DNA of 64,000 nt from Theocolax elegans. Its lineage: Eukaryota > Arthropoda > Insecta > Hymenoptera > Cerocephalidae. The notes beneath the pieces are model-generated. The model ran no database searches and was not told where the DNA came from. It was given only the letters and a program-made list of their open reading frames with translations. The DNA lies in contig CM047426.1 of NCBI GenBank assembly GCA_026168455.1, positions 36,786,919 through 36,850,918 on the forward strand, in the 5' to 3' direction. Shown in pieces: positions 12,610 through 26,146 of the stretch; the stretch's first letter is position 1, and the number at the start of each line of letters is the position of its first letter. A program made the position numbers and the translations under genes.

Positions 12610-15600
12610 TGTGGGTGTACATAAGTGTGTTCTTTTTTTTGTAGAAAAGGCGAAGTTTGTTAGCGTGTAATTATTGCATACCTGAGCAGCACGGTCGCTG
12701 TCTCGGGAACACGGAACACCTGAAAAATAAGACAACCACCACTCTATCGAATCCACAACGAAGGTGACAACCCCAAAACCAGTATATCTTTCTTATTATA
12801 TTTTTATAGCGAATATATTGTTGGCGAGAGATCAATAATTGCCAAAATTTTGTTGTTAACCAATTTTATTCATGTGAAGCATAAACCAATAAGATTTGCG
12901 GATGTAGATTAACATGTACATATGCATACATATGAACATGTCGCAATATAATTATACAAAATCATAGACGATAATTAAGCATGAAATTATATCATCACGA
13001 AACTTTATGCACTTAAAGTCTTTTCTTATTCGTCGAAACTTAAAAGCAAACTTCACAAACGTAAATAGGTGGAAGTATAATCGTGCAAAATTATAAATTT
13101 ACGGTACTTTTTTGTAAGCATACAGATATGCCTCTTAATGACCAATAAAATTTTATTATTTTTTGTTGGATATATGGATAACGAGCAATGCAGCATTTGC
13201 CCAATCATACAAACTACTTCAATTCACGTACAACAAACAACGTACTTCAATTAAAATTATACTTTTCCAAATAAATTTTACTACTATTTCATTAATGCAA
13301 ACAATATTATAGTATTTATTTGTAATTTGAATTTGTTATTTATTAATTTTAATGGATACGAATTGTATAATTAGTTATTACATATATATAAAATAAATTA
13401 AATTAATTTTATTTCCTTTTAATGACGTCTTTGAATACACTTTGTAATGTAATTATTTAATTTGTTATTTATTACACTATGAGGTGAGATATTAATGTGT
13501 TTCAAACTTGGCATAAATAACAAACGACAATTATATCGGTACATGGCCAAAATTTCTTTTCTACAGGAAATAACAGAATCGTCTGATTATAGTTCTTATG
13601 TATAAATAAAATCGCGTGAGAAACATTGTCATACGTTAATACATTAACAGATATAGAGAGTAGTTCTACGGCTAACAGGAAATTTCTACAATAAAGCATA
13701 AGTGATGGTGTAAGGTATAACAACAATTAATTTACAGAAAAGTAGGTGATATATGCACGCACTTTTACTCACTTTTATAAATGCAAAACTCTCTGAGCAT
13801 TTAATAAAATTTGTAATTTGTCCGCTTTGTTTGAATTTATAAAATAATAATTTAAATTTATTAATTATTTAATAAAATGAAACTAACTGTTTACATATTA
13901 TTGTAGCTCGAACATTCAGTTAAAACAATAGACAATTGAGTATACAATATAAATTACTAAAGTAAATTGAAAGACGTTCTTCAAATTGTACGTAAAACGT
14001 ATATAACCGGTACTTTCCAAATAAAGTGATGATAGGAGTTGTATGTACAAGTTTTTGTACAAAAGTATATGAGAGTGTATGTATGTATATCCGTCCCACC
14101 GCGTCCCAATATCTTAACGAACCTGTCGGAAAAGTTTGTATTCGTAAAAGCATAATAAAGATTACACATCAACAAATCTAAAACCTCTGGTTTATAACAG
14201 AGTGGAAAATTATATCATACGTAGGTATACATAAAAGTATTCAATGAGACAATTTAATATTTAAACAATTTAAATTTAATTTAAAATATTAAACGAATAC
14301 AAAAATGAAGGAAAAATTACTATTAAATATGCATTTGAGATTGGCTCGATTAAACGATAACTTCCTATCAACGACGTACTTATCAAAGTAGATGTTACTT
14401 TTGTCGTTTTTACTTATCACTCCACGGAAACTTACGCAAAGAGAACTCCCGAAAGTGTAAAGTCTACACGTCATCACGGAATTTTCGCAGTGCATGTTTC
14501 TATATTAACATTTTGCAAGTAAGTGCAGAAATAATGATATTCGGAGCTTAATTGTTTTATTACAAATTACTATTTTATAATAAATTAATTAATATACTTG
14601 ATACTTGATATTTGATTAAGTAATTAAATAACGGAACGCGCGGGTATTCATCATAGGTATTTATTATTAGTAGTACTAATTAAAATTAACTTTAAACATT
14701 CATTCATTTATTTTCATTTTATGGAGTATTCAGCATATTATTTTTCATGTATTACATTCTAATTAAAAATCACATTAAAAATAATAAATTTAAAATCTGG
14801 AAATGATCGGTACGTAAAAAACTAAAAAGTTAAAGAGACAATTTTTAACACATTTTTCAGACTGTTATACAATTTTTTTATAATATAATTCAGTGGAATT
14901 ATATAATTTTAGATTATCGCGATAATAAGTATTATAAAAAATGCGTTTAATGTGATTTAAAGGACATACTGAGACACCATTGTTAGTCGTTATTTATAAA
15001 ATGTGCAGTTATCTCTGATGGACTGAATTCATGTTTATAAAAGACGATAGTCTTGGATTTTTATATAAAAAAAAGTGATACAATTATATGAAAAATGATG
15101 CGAATGAAATAAATGTGCATAATATTGAATTAGTTTTGTGTATCATATTTTTAAGTATCGAGTTCATTTAATCCGATACATACGGCAAACTTATTGATTT
15201 ATGCATCAACAATTTCGTAGATTCGCTCAACAAAATCAAATGAAAATTTATCTAACGAATAGAAGAGTGAAAAGATTATTTTCTCACAAAGCAAGAAAAG
15301 TCTTGGTATGCCAAATAATTGCATTTAAATTCCAGAGGGTATGTCGTTGACAGAATAGGCGGTAGAAGAAATACGAAAAAGGGAGTTTATATCAATGCTA
15401 AGAATAATTCAATGACTGAGTTTAACATTTATATCTTTGTTTATGTTTAAGAAAACTATCGATATTCCCACGAATATTTAGAATACAATTTCTATTAATT
15501 TTCTTTAATTTTTTTAATTAATTTTCTTTAATTTTTTTAAGATTATACTCAAATGTTTTTTTTCACTTTCAAAATTTATTAAATATGCCCACCTTCCATC

Positions 15601-18600
15601 CCAGGTTCTCAAAAAACGTGCATAGTCGGGTTTGCCCAGTAGTTTTGCCTCCACATGGTCCTGAAAAATAAACCAAGTAAAATCGTTAACCAATTGTATT
15701 AATTAATTAATTAATTTGAAGATAATGGGTTTTACGTAAAAAAATGAGCGTGTGGTAATACTAATTAAGATAAAAGTTGAATCGTATTATCTGTTATCAA
15801 AAGCAAATATTCGTAAAATCACCATCGTGGATAAAGTATATAGTTTCTTTACCGTAAACTTTGAACGTCTGTAAAATTGGTGAAGACAGTTAACATTTTT
15901 TTTCCAGAATAAAGTAAATCTAACAAATCAAAGTAATTATTAAATAAAACGACGTAACTTACATTGAAAATGGAAAAAGTATAACTCACGTCGAAATACT
16001 AATAGAATAATAGTACATAATCTCAAGTAATTACCAACGAGGTGTCTGTGTTTATTTAAATCATCATGTGAGGTCTGGCGCATCATCATCAAATTAAGTC
16101 AATGACAATACTACTTATTACCGATTCGAACAGATAAGAGAACAAATTTAGAATTAAATGATGATGCGTCGATAATTTTACTACATACGATGACGACACG
16201 CCGTGCAACAGGCGTTTAATCAAAGATACACACATACACGCACACACGCACGCACGTGCGATTGTGTGTGTGTCGAACACTCGGGCCAATTGAATAAACA
16301 CGTATTAACGAGCTGTGACTTTTCCGTCCGAAAAGTATCAATGCTTGTAACGGATGTCAATGAACATCTTTATAAGGTATAAACTTTTTCCAGCTTGGAA
16401 ATTCCCGTGTTTGATTATATCAACGCATTCTTTGATTGTTTGTAAACTTTGACTCAGATGTTTATTAACCTCCATTGTCTTTTATGAATTTTCCACAACA
16501 CGTGTCAATTATCACTTTCGATGAATTTGATGATAAAATGCGTTATTTATAGTTTTCAATGACAGCATAGTTATGATTTAAATATACTACAGTTGATAAA
16601 ACGTAAGAATTTACATGCACCAACAGAATTTTTTTTAATTTACATTTTAAAGATATTCTAGTTATATATTTATATTTGTATACAACTTTTTTCTAATAAC
16701 ATTTTCATTGTTATCAAAAGCTTTATTGCCGGTTAGATAATAAAATTGAAAGTATTTTAAATATGTATTTATCTAGTTCGAGATAAATCATGCTGACCGT
16801 TACGCGAAAAAGCGTCGATCAAACGTCGCGTACAAGGCCTTGCGCAGTTCTTTTGAACCGTTTCAATAAGATGCCACATCGGTACCAACTAATTCTTTGT
16901 ACGAAGGGATTTTTCAAAAAATGTATAATAAATGATGAACCGTTCACTGATGCATTGAAAAATAAGTTTTTAATTTTTCATGTCGTATGTTGTCAAGGCA
17001 AAGTAAATACATTATCAAACAAATTTTTTTCTAATATATTAAATTAGCCAAGTTAAAGCCGAGTCCTTCGGATAAAATTCTACAAGTTAACAAGATAAAA
17101 TTTACATTGTAAATATTACTATTTTAATAAAGAATTAATAACGAAGTTTAATTCCATAAATAGGTAACATTGACGAAATTAATAAACTGTTTGATTTGAC
17201 GAACAATCGTAGCGTACACGATAATTATACTATCAAATAGTATTATTTTTTAAAGTCACGAGATTTGAAACTCAAGGTTAAATAATTAAGTCGCGTGATT
17301 TAGGCGTTGCAATAGATTGTAAATGCATATGCATATGCAGAAATAGGATTAATCGTGATATCGACATCACCTGTACCGCTCTAACGATGTTTGATTTTAA
17401 ATAAAAGTTTGGAAGTTTACGACCATCGTTTGAACTCGTTAAAACGATATACTTATTTGTTGAATGGGAAATGGTGCTTGATCAAAAATAATATATTATT
17501 TAGAATAAATATACAAAATCGTTTATAATGTTTATATAAAAGGAGAACTGAACCATATATCCAGACCCGTCCAGACCCGTTAAATGCAATGCTTGATGAT
17601 TGATGTTCTAATTTTAGGGATTTGTCTTATAACATACCTAAAAGTATAATGCAATGTTAACTATCTTACATATAGAGTCTCAATGTTGAAAAATTTCCGT
17701 GCGGTGTAACTGGTGTTCACGCGAGTCTAAGTAATTTATTGGACGTAGTACTTGGCACACTGATATCTATTATCTGACAAGGATCATATATAATTGTTCT
17801 TATACATCGACTGTCGATTATCGCATAAAAGAATCAATCTTAAGTATTATAGAATATATTATAGAAAAACTATTATAGAAAAAATTATAGAACTAGACAT
17901 TTGAAATTTGATTTTATAATAAACACATGCAGATACTTTTGAAAGATTTATTAAACAATTATTACGCATAAAGTGTATTATTTATTTATCTTCTCTCGTC
18001 ATGCTTAAGAACAAAATATAATATAATCTTTTGTTTGAACTAATATGAAATTTCAAACAAGGCATAACAATCTTTATACGAAGTAAGTATATTATTATGA
18101 ATAGAGGCTCGCTCGTGTCATTGTGAAAAAATACTATATCCTCCGATTTTTGTAATTGATACGTATAAATAAATGTATACGAATCGACAGTCGTCCATGT
18201 AGTCTTTATTTTATTTACTGATGAAATGCGATTAGTGTGCACATAATAAAAAATGCCTATATCGTTTCTAACTATTTACTATTTATTTTATTATTATTAA
18301 TATTTAAGTGAATTATACTACACATCTAAAAGAGCAGACTGAAAATTTTTTTACTATGTATGAACAGAAAAAATGTGTTACCGAAAATTGGGTTGGTGGA
18401 AAGTGGTTATCCCGAATGAAGCTGATATGGAGAGATGTGCTTTGTCATATTGTAGATGTATTACGTCAAAGTGCGACGTAGTTTTGCGGATCAGCAGTTA
18501 AAAACTCAAACGTTTTTCTTTTATTTGAGAATTATAATTTTAATGTGTATGTATAACAGAAGGTATATACGCGTGGCACATACTGAGTATACGTACATCG

Positions 18601-20039
18601 TCAGTATTCGGAATGTTTGGAACATCAAACATTATAGGTACGTGCAGTACGATAAGATTTCCGGTATTGGTTATACAATTTTAGAATGAACGTGCATTCC
18701 TTGAGATAACTGATTCAACTTTTCTTCTCATTGATCTCATTTCATTGTTATTTGCTACGTACCAGTATTTTTAAATGCTATTGGATTTTTTAATAAAAAC
18801 TTTTGTACACCTCGCTCTCGAAAGATCTGTCTGGTGATACCTCATCTCTCCCCGTAAAACAACCAAATTAAAAGTTTTCCTTTTACGTTCAAGATTAAGT
18901 TTCTCGCGAGTATTGTTATAACGAAGGAATTTAAAAGTACTCGAAGCTTAAACAACTGTTCCGTATCAGTACACAGGTTTTATTGTATAAAAAACACGTG
19001 CATTTTAGATCTGTACGATAAAACATCACCCACCGTTATGAGTTAATTGGGTAATGCACACGAGTAAGCATTTAATAAGTTATTGAACCGATCAACATTA
19101 AAAATGACAGTTTCGCGTAAAATGTATAATTCTTAAGTGGTTTTTGAGGCGTTACACGGGTCTTGGTCTTGACTCTTGATCGGCATTCTTCGCAATATTT
19201 TTAAAACTATTTTTAAAACGACGAATTAATAATAATAACAGCAACACCAACAACACTAACAACAGCAGCAACGATGACCCAATAACAATAATGATAACAA
19301 CAGCAACAACACAAGTGCTACATAGTTAATTTCGGTGAATTCTTTAAATACATACATACAGGTATACGAGTATACGAGTATATTTTAACTCGGGCGGTTG
19401 AATTGGCGTTTCCCCAGCAGTCGCGCAAAACCGTCTCAAATATTTAAAAATAAAAACTCGAGCGCGTTTGATTAAAAGAGGGGAAAAAAATGTAACTAAA
19501 GGTGAAGAAAAAAGTAACGCAGTTTGTATAATACTTATTAATAACTGTACGAGTAGAGCGACTGGAGAGAGTGTACGCGTGCATATCGATTCGAGTTTGT
19601 TTAAACAATACAAGGTAAAATAAACAGATGAAATGGGCAAGCAGAAAGGTAATGAAAAGTGGAATCGCAGAGAGAAAGGTCGGAAAATGGAAAACGCGCG
19701 GTCGCCATTGTCCACGCATATACCGCTACCGCGGCGGAGAGCGCCTTTTAAAAAGTCTCTCTCCGAGTCTCGTCGTCGGGCACACGCGCATCCTCGAGCT
19801 GGCGAATGATGAAAATCAATATTCGAACCGTCAACATTGATAGGTGTCCGTTCAATTTAATTATCGATAACAAATACTAGGAACGATAGATTCGCCTTGA
19901 ACCGATACTAGCCAAGTAATAACAATAACCGTTGCACGTGGTAGGCCGTAGGAGTATCCAACGATGCACTTAATGTTTTGAGGTTAATATTATACGCACC
20001 TCCAGTAAGCACGAGTTTGTACAGTCTTTTCTGCTCCAT
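418..20039 (-). CDS. Ttd14: TRPL translocation defect protein 14 (P-loop/CYTH-like protein), seven exons, complete
   Basis: Exons, in transcription order: 20039-20000, 15660-15593, 12719-12682, 12129-12092, 2119-1991, 1430-957, 863-418. All splice sites are GT-AG and every junction keeps phase; the total is 1233 nt, 410 residues plus stop. The start (20039) gives [14 protein letters not shown], followed across the first intron by the Walker A loop GGPCGGKTT (residues about 13-21). [11 protein letters not shown] in exon 5 is a probable Walker B-like segment. The last two exons ([30 protein letters not shown]) match the CYTH/triphosphate-tunnel-like C-terminal region of this family. In Drosophila, Ttd14 binds GTP and phosphoinositides and is needed for light-dependent movement of the TRPL channel and for photoreceptor upkeep; the vertebrate relative has no settled role. 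The assignment rests on the recognised N-terminus, P-loop and C-terminal motifs. The very long introns (9.97, 2.87 and 4.34 kb) are mostly transposon remains and simple sequence. Confidence 0.92.
5837..6262. mobile_element. hAT-like foldback MITE with 8-bp target duplication
   Basis: The element is 426 bp. It begins GGGTGGGGTCC and ends with the exact reverse complement GGACCCCACCC. The two arms (about 5837-5970 and 6129-6262) stay largely complementary for about 135 bp, around a 160-bp centre. It is flanked by the direct repeat CAGTAAAA at 5829-5836 and 6263-6270. An 8-bp target duplication is typical of the hAT superfamily. It has no coding capacity. It sits in the long Ttd14 intron. Confidence 0.88.
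6566..6634. repeat. (TA)n microsatellite
   Basis: About 34 uninterrupted TA units. The open frames across it on both strands only translate the repeat (alternating Tyr-Ile) and are not genes. Confidence 0.97.
7681..8003. mobile_element. Foldback MITE-like element
   Basis: Two arms of about 130 bp are near-perfect reverse complements: ATAATTATCGGTCTTTCC on the left and GGAAAGACCGGTAATTAT on the right. They surround a unique centre of about 60 bp (about 7812-7870). A TA dinucleotide lies at each edge, which would fit a Tc1/mariner-type target duplication, but the edges are AT-rich so this is only suggestive. There is no open frame. The arms are so alike that the element is either young or kept by gene conversion. 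Confidence 0.85.
10184..10604. mobile_element. Foldback element with long terminal inverted repeats
   Basis: The ends are GTGAAAAAAAAAGTCTAGTC and its complement near 10604. Arms of about 170 bp (about 10184-10353 and 10435-10604) pair almost perfectly. Inside each arm is a second-level motif, repeated GTCTGTATACAG-like strings that are themselves palindromic. The centre is about 80 bp. The edges (CCCACGTG on the left, CACGGGG on the right) are imperfect and I see no clear target duplication. Confidence 0.85.
12556..12619. repeat. (GT)n microsatellite
   Basis: Long GT run with two GGGT interruptions near its end, between Ttd14 exons 3 and 4. The Val-Cys and Thr-His open frames over it are artefacts of the repeat. 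Confidence 0.96.
12720..15592. other. Ttd14 intron, nothing further recognised
   Basis: AT-rich intron of 2.87 kb between exons 2 and 3. Only short open frames without recognisable domains. No terminal inverted repeats or tRNA-like sequence noticed. Confidence 0.6.
15661..19999. other. First intron of Ttd14
   Basis: This 4.34-kb intron holds no recognised gene. It contains a CA-rich run near 16229-16263, a short direct repeat (CCAGACCCGT twice) near 17561-17579, and a CAA/CAG-rich low-complexity stretch at about 19225-19315. The end nearest exon 1 (about 19370-19840) is richer in G and C than the rest and might hold regulatory sequence. Confidence 0.5.
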
Positions 20040-20180
20040 TTTCTCCAGGTTTCTCTAGTTAACTACGATCGAAGGTCAGCTTAATCGATGATCACTTCGG
20101 CTTATATGGAACTTTTATAATACTGGACTCTCAGCGTCCGCGAGGTTACTCGAACGTCGTGGGCTCATTTGAGGATTGTG

Positions 20181-20226
<46 letters not shown>

Positions 20227-20260
20227 CTCTGTCTCTGTCTTCCTCCGTGTTCTCCTCTAG
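20040..20260 (-). promoter_or_regulatory. Probable Ttd14 5' UTR and promoter region with a (GA)n tract
   Basis: This lies directly upstream of the Ttd14 start codon. It includes a 40-bp CT run (20184-20223), which is (GA)n on the coding strand, beginning about 145 bp before the ATG. In Drosophila, GAGA-type tracts near promoters bind GAGA factor/Trl and keep chromatin open; extending that here is inference. No TATA box was identified with confidence. Confidence 0.4.
20184..20223. repeat. (CT)n / (GA)n microsatellite
   Basis: About 20 dinucleotide units upstream of Ttd14. The Ser-Leu open frame across it is a repeat artefact. Confidence 0.95.
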
Positions 20261-23200
20261 CTCTCACACACGCGCGGATATTCTAGCGGTCCTCGAAGGC
20301 CATCGGCTCTCTGGGGAGCGTAGTCGGCAAGCTCGGTCTCTTATACCAACGGATACACCCGATTCGTCACGGAAAGGTACGAACTTTCGAGTAATCTGTC
20401 TCTTTTCAACCTTTTTTTACCTATACCTATATATTGTCAAATGTGCTGTCTCGCTATGTGCATGCGCAGTCATGGATTTCCATTTCCTTCTCTCGTAATA
20501 TACACTCCGAGCTCCTGACTCCGAGTCTCCGACACAAGTGACACAAGACACAACTACACTCGTGCACATGTATTCCCAGGTCTACCTATCTATATACGTT
20601 AACGTACACCTCACCGGCTTTCATCTACTTTATTTCGCGCAATTATTTTTTCATATATAAATATTTACTTGCGTTAGTTCTTCTTGTAATCGCGGGTCGC
20701 GGGGCAATCTGCAAATACGAGGTATCGATGTGTCACAAGTTTATGCCATCGATACGACTAACTGCGCTTTTAAAAATACAATTGTACTTAATACGTAACT
20801 TTTCCTCGACGAGTACCTACTTTCTTATAACTACTATATCATTTAGTTTATTTAAAGATAATTACGTCGTTGCAAACAATAATCATTTTTATTTACTTTC
20901 ATTCTACTTATAATATTACACCTTTTACATTGTTTTTAAGCAAATATTACTATGCGAACTATTTAACACAATATTTTTCAATGAAAAATCTAGACGCTTT
21001 AAGAGCTTATAAGCAGTGCTTTGTCACAATTGTTAATGAGCCGGCTTCAAGACCTGAAATATCAGATAATTAGGCGAACAGCGAGCTTTAATGTTTACCA
21101 ACAAAACCGTTTGACGTAAACCGCGCATACATTTTATAAATACAAAATACTTAATATTTTACGATACCTACATATTAATTTTCTATAGAAAACGTCAATT
21201 TATATATCTTTAGAATTTGAAATGGTGGTTCTTAATTTATATGTATGATCAATTATTTTAAGATTATTATTATTTTACACAAATATTTCGAACTAAAAAT
21301 TATTTTTTCGATGATGTAATAAGCGCAAAAAACATTTTTAAATATATGTATTCAATTCGATTTTACGTAAGTGTATTAAAAAATTAAACGTAATAAAAAA
21401 TGACTACATCTCTAAGTAGATTAAAAAAAGATAACAAAAAGTATTATACATACCTATATATTTTTGTACGTTAAGCAAATTAGATTTGAATTCGATGCAA
21501 CATTCGTTAAAATTTACAACATACAATTTTTGTTTTAAATTGAATGTATACCTAGGCATTGCATCTTAGAGGCTTTCCATAAATCACATTATATAAAATG
21601 TATTATATGCGTTCATTCCCGTAGTTCATGTAGATACAAGTTTTCTTATTATTTGGTGACAAAATTCACACGTGTACAAGTATGTACCTAATCAGACATT
21701 TTCAACAAAATTTAACAAATTAATTAACGAAATTCAACTTATTTGATTAAAGGTATAATAATACATTTCGAAATATTAGAATATAAAAACATTGACCTTT
21801 TATAAAAATCTATCGACACAATATTTTAAGATTAGGAGCAATCTTACAATTTTACGTAATTTGATTACGATTATGAAATGACTAAAAATAAATTCTCCAT
21901 TTTTGTATGCTCTTGTGCAAGTAATTAAGCTGGTCCAAAAATTTTTCATATCACTTTATTTAAATCTATTTACATATAGAATAACAAAATAGGCAGTGAA
22001 AAATGAACAATGTGTTTTTTTTTTCGATATATCACTATATATCAATTTTTATTAAACATATAAAATTGCATTTTACTTGTTATATATTTCCGATGTTAAT
22101 AAATTATTTACAATACTTAATGATTTTCTCCGAGAGCAACTAGCTAGTAACACATTCTTTTACGTGGGTGTATATGTATACACACACATTTATTCTGGTA
22201 AAATACACAATGACGCTTATGCTGAAACAAAATCCAAAAGCATTTAAAGTACTGCACAACGCACAAGCAGAATTCAATTTTCTTTTAACACCCACAATGA
22301 GAATCCGCGACCAGTACCGGATTTAGCTGAAAAAATGACCGGAATATGAAAAGCTTCCTTTTCTTTGTTATAACATTTTTTCAATTACATGTTGATATTT
22401 GTAGCTCAAGAATTATACACTACACTTGCAGCAGAAATCATTGGCTTCAGGTCGCGAATTCTCTTTGTTATAGCCACAATTCGAGGCTTTTTAAAGTGTA
22501 CCTACTTAATATCAATTTGAGCTTCATATATTTTTTTCTTCCTATAAGGCAAAGTTTACATATATCCAAAATTACTATTTTTTTTTCTTTTATTAGTTAG
22601 GAGTAGTGAAAACGAATTTTTTATTTATAAATCATACTATCAGTAATCTTCCGAAATAAAAAATCAATATTTACAATTTTTGTACGAGATTCATATTACA
22701 CCACCCATTGGCAACGAATTATAGAATACATTTAAAAGAAACGCAAATTCAAGCTTTTTTCATTTTACATTCATTCATTTTAACTTTTTAAGTTTAAGAA
22801 TGCAGTGTCAACATTTTAAAAAATATTAAAAAGAATAGTTGTTTAATTACTTAAAATCAGCTTTTATAATATTTTCCAGACATTTGTTTACAATTTTTTT
22901 CGTAGTTATGCAAATTCAAAAAAGTGATCTTGAATTTAAGAAGGATAGTGAACGTTTTATATTTTATGCATAAAAATGTTTAATATGTATACTGACTTGA
23001 TAAATTAAACATGAATCAGTATATAATATTTAACATTTTCTTTATAATCAATAAAAATGAAATATATATTTTAAAGATCAACATATACTGCAAGTTTGGA
23101 AAAATAAAAATATTTATTCCTTTAACTTGCAGCTTCTTTATATATTTGTTAGAAACGTATGCAACAAGATATTGACAATCTATATAGATATTTTTTTTTC

Positions 23201-23323
23201 ATTATCTAGCTTAACTAAGACCAATTTATTACGTAACATATCTACAAAAAAAGCTTTGATTGCCATTATATTGCCTCTACAGTAAGATTCTTCTTGTAAT
23301 TCTTCGTCCTTATCATTGTCATT

Positions 23324-23359
<36 letters not shown>

Positions 23360-24669
23360 TTCGCCACTTGCCGCTACATCGACATCGCTGCCATCGACAT
23401 GAATATGTTTGATTTATTCCAATACATTTAGATGTACATCGATGTATTCAACTACATATTGGCAATATCTTTTTTATTAGCTTAAGCTGTGTCACTTTTT
23501 ATAATTATATTTATACGGAAGAAAAGTACAGATTTTTTGTAAACACCAGATAAATTTTATTGTTTATAAAATATATATCATATTAAGTAATTGTATACGT
23601 ATAAACTTATAATTAAAATGGTAATTTTGATAAAATATTTTTAAGTAATCTGGCTTCAATCATGATTTTTTCTTCAATATGTGCCTTAAAGTATTTAATT
23701 AATTTGTTAATTTATTAATTCATACTCTTTGGCCAATTAACAATCTTACAATGCGTATGTTTAATGTACAATCATATTATTATGCGTTTGTCAGTTTTCT
23801 TTTTGAGTCAATTATAACTATATAAGATTTTAATTATAATAATTTATATTTCTTTTATAAATATTTCGTAAATTGAATAGTAAAATCTTTACATTAAGTT
23901 CACAGATTTTATTGTTCATTAATTTCAATAATTTCTATCTATAAATTTATTGGTCTATACAAGCCAAGCACAAATTCTTAAACTAATGACTTAATTGCAT
24001 CTCACAAAGTTAATTTTAATTACGATTAAAGCAAAATCCAGAAAGAAAATAATCATATGTCGTGGGGAGATGTAAATTACTTGCTTTTAAGGTAATTTAT
24101 GCAAATTTTACAATTTTAAATTCATATATAGAAATTACTAAAATTTTTATATTTATTTTTTTATTTATATTTATCTACTTGTCTGTGTTTTTATACAAAT
24201 CATATATATTAATTTGTCATCACTATTGATTGGTGTTAGCAAGTGTTCTTTCTTTTCGCATTTTATGTTTAATGTACATATTATATATTCTCGATTCTTT
24301 TTTTTACAGCTGCTTACAAAATGACAAACACAATTAAAAAATGTGATCCAAATATGTTAATAATTATCCCAAAAAACTTGCTTTAAATAACTTATGCACT
24401 TGATCTAGTTTCTTTCTTAATGTTTAATTTGGTGGGCATTTTTTTCACAATATATATTAAGACAATACAAAAATATAAGTAAATTTTCTTACTTGTGAAT
24501 AACAATCATATTCATTTCAATTATTAACTGGTAACAATAATTGAATGGATAGCACCCTAAAATGTAAATTGCAGTAAACTCTCTGTCATTGTAATTAACA
24601 TTAAAGTTTGCCAGAATTCAATATATAGACAATGCTGGAGAGTTTAATGCATTCTAAAAAATTCTATTA
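20261..24669. other. Intergenic region between Ttd14 and the kelch gene
   Basis: AT-rich, with only short open frames. Notable content is a trinucleotide (GTC)n tract at about 23321-23352. The part next to 24670 is the expected 3' UTR and downstream flank of the kelch gene. I see no RNA gene or transposon here. Confidence 0.6.
23321..23352. repeat. (GTC)n trinucleotide repeat
   Basis: Nine to ten GTC units, continuing as an imperfect GCC/GTC/TTC tract to about 23370. It is intergenic, with no long open frame through it. Confidence 0.9.
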
Positions 24670-26146
24670 TTATAGAGCATCGTGTTCGAACCTTTGAACA
24701 AATTTTAAAGGAACACCTATTTGAAGCAGATCTGTTTCTGATTTCTTTTTTAAATGAGGATAATAAAAATTTAGAGCTTCCCAACATATTTCTGAAAGTT
24801 TTGGTATTATTAACCAAACAGAGTGCACCTCATCTGTTCTTGCAACCTGAAATTATAATATGGTTTAAGCATTAATTTTATAATAAACAGAAAATTGTAA
24901 TATAAATCATAAAACTAAATGTATACCTCATTATCTTCTTTTACTATACCACCAAATGTAAACATTTGTCCAGAAGGTGTTAGTGTCGTTGAATGAAAAT
25001 ATGTTGGCTGTGGTAGCACACATGTTTTCAAGCAAGTCCATTGTAAAATACTCAAATCTAGCCTCCAGATATCATTAAAAACTTGAGAACCATTGTATCC
25101 TCCAGATACAACTACCAAAGTAGAACCTGTTCTTTCGTCTACATATTGAACTAAACCATGGCAACGTCTTGGTGCTGGATATGTTTTTTCAACATCACCT
25201 TGAGTGTATAACGTCATCCACCTTTTAGTTAATGTGTCAAATGCTGGTATGTCCTGAAATATTTTTAATAATAAACTATTACAGCTTTAATTTGATATTA
25301 AATCCAATAGTTAATTGTATTTATAATTGCATAAATTATATTAAAATTATTTACAATAAAAATTTGAATATATGCTTATCCTTTATAAAAATAACTTTGC
25401 TAAAATAATTACAATCTTATAAAATATAAATTAAAAATGTTTAAATATTAGAAAATATAATATATACATACCACAAAACCAAAAGATTCTGATGCAGTAC
25501 CTCCACCCAAAACATATATCACTCTTCCGTCGAATGCCAGTTCATGTCTGTATCTGCCTTTGGGTTCACACTGATCTCTTCCAGCACATATGTACACAGA
25601 TTCCCACACTTGGGTTTTTAAGTCGAATCTGTGAATGTCACAGGTATATTCCAAACCTGTTGTACCACCAACTGTATATAAATAAGGTCCGTGACACACA
25701 ACCGCTTGTCCATATTGAGGATTGGGCAAATCACCAGTGGCAGGAATGACGTGCATGTCCCCATTATTAACGTTACATAGGTACACATTGTTATTGCAAT
25801 TTTCACCAAATGGAACACCAGTACCACCGTGAATCACTAGCTTACCTCCTCTAAGAACTACCGCATTGGAAGCCAATTCGTTGGGCATCATCTTTTGACA
25901 AGGTAGCCGTTGCCATCGTTTAGTAGCAAAGTTAAATTTCCAGAGTTCTTTAAAAAGTGGTCTACTGTATATCCAGCTTTGGTCGTTCTGCATGTCAGGA
26001 TCATTGGCAGTGATACTTGGATTGAAACCACCATAAGAATACAAATTTCTTTCATCGCAAACAACCCTGTGTCCACTTCTAGCCTTAGGTTTCTCTTTAC
26101 TCTGGACTTCGTGTTTAGAGAATACAAATGGCTTGAACGCGTACAT
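24670..26146 (-). CDS. slim: Kelch-repeat protein, KLHDC10/Slim family, three exons
   Basis: Exons: 26146-25472, 25253-24927, 24846-24670. Each is a whole number of codons (phase-0 introns with GT-AG sites), giving 392 residues. Six kelch blades are visible: ARSGHRVVCDERNLYSYGGF, then KLVIHGGTGVPFGEN, YLYTVGGTTG, VIYVLGGGTASES, VVVSGGYNGSQVF and MFTFGGIVKE. The C-terminus reads VWLIIPKLSEICWEAL and ends in a short conserved helical tail, as in vertebrate KLHDC10. In Drosophila this protein is Slim (scruin-like at the midline). Slim/KLHDC10 binds and represses protein phosphatase 5 and so favours ASK1 activation under oxidative stress. The vertebrate protein is also a Cullin-2 adaptor for C-terminal degrons. 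The frame is open for about 35 codons upstream of the chosen ATG to a TGA near 26250 with no other ATG, so 26146 is the best start unless an upstream exon exists. Confidence 0.9.

Noticed and set aside
12414..12756. Open frames rich in Val-Cys (plus) and Thr-His (minus)
   Set aside because: Translation of the (GT)n repeat; the minus frame only overlaps the true 38-nt Ttd14 exon 3 at its edge.
16790..17047. 85-codon plus-strand frame in the first Ttd14 intron
   Set aside because: No recognisable domain, signal peptide or repeats; flanks show no splice or promoter evidence.
20169..20498. 109-codon plus-strand frame with Ser-Leu repeats
   Set aside because: Starts in the (CT)n tract; no domain and no sign of coding use beyond the repeat.
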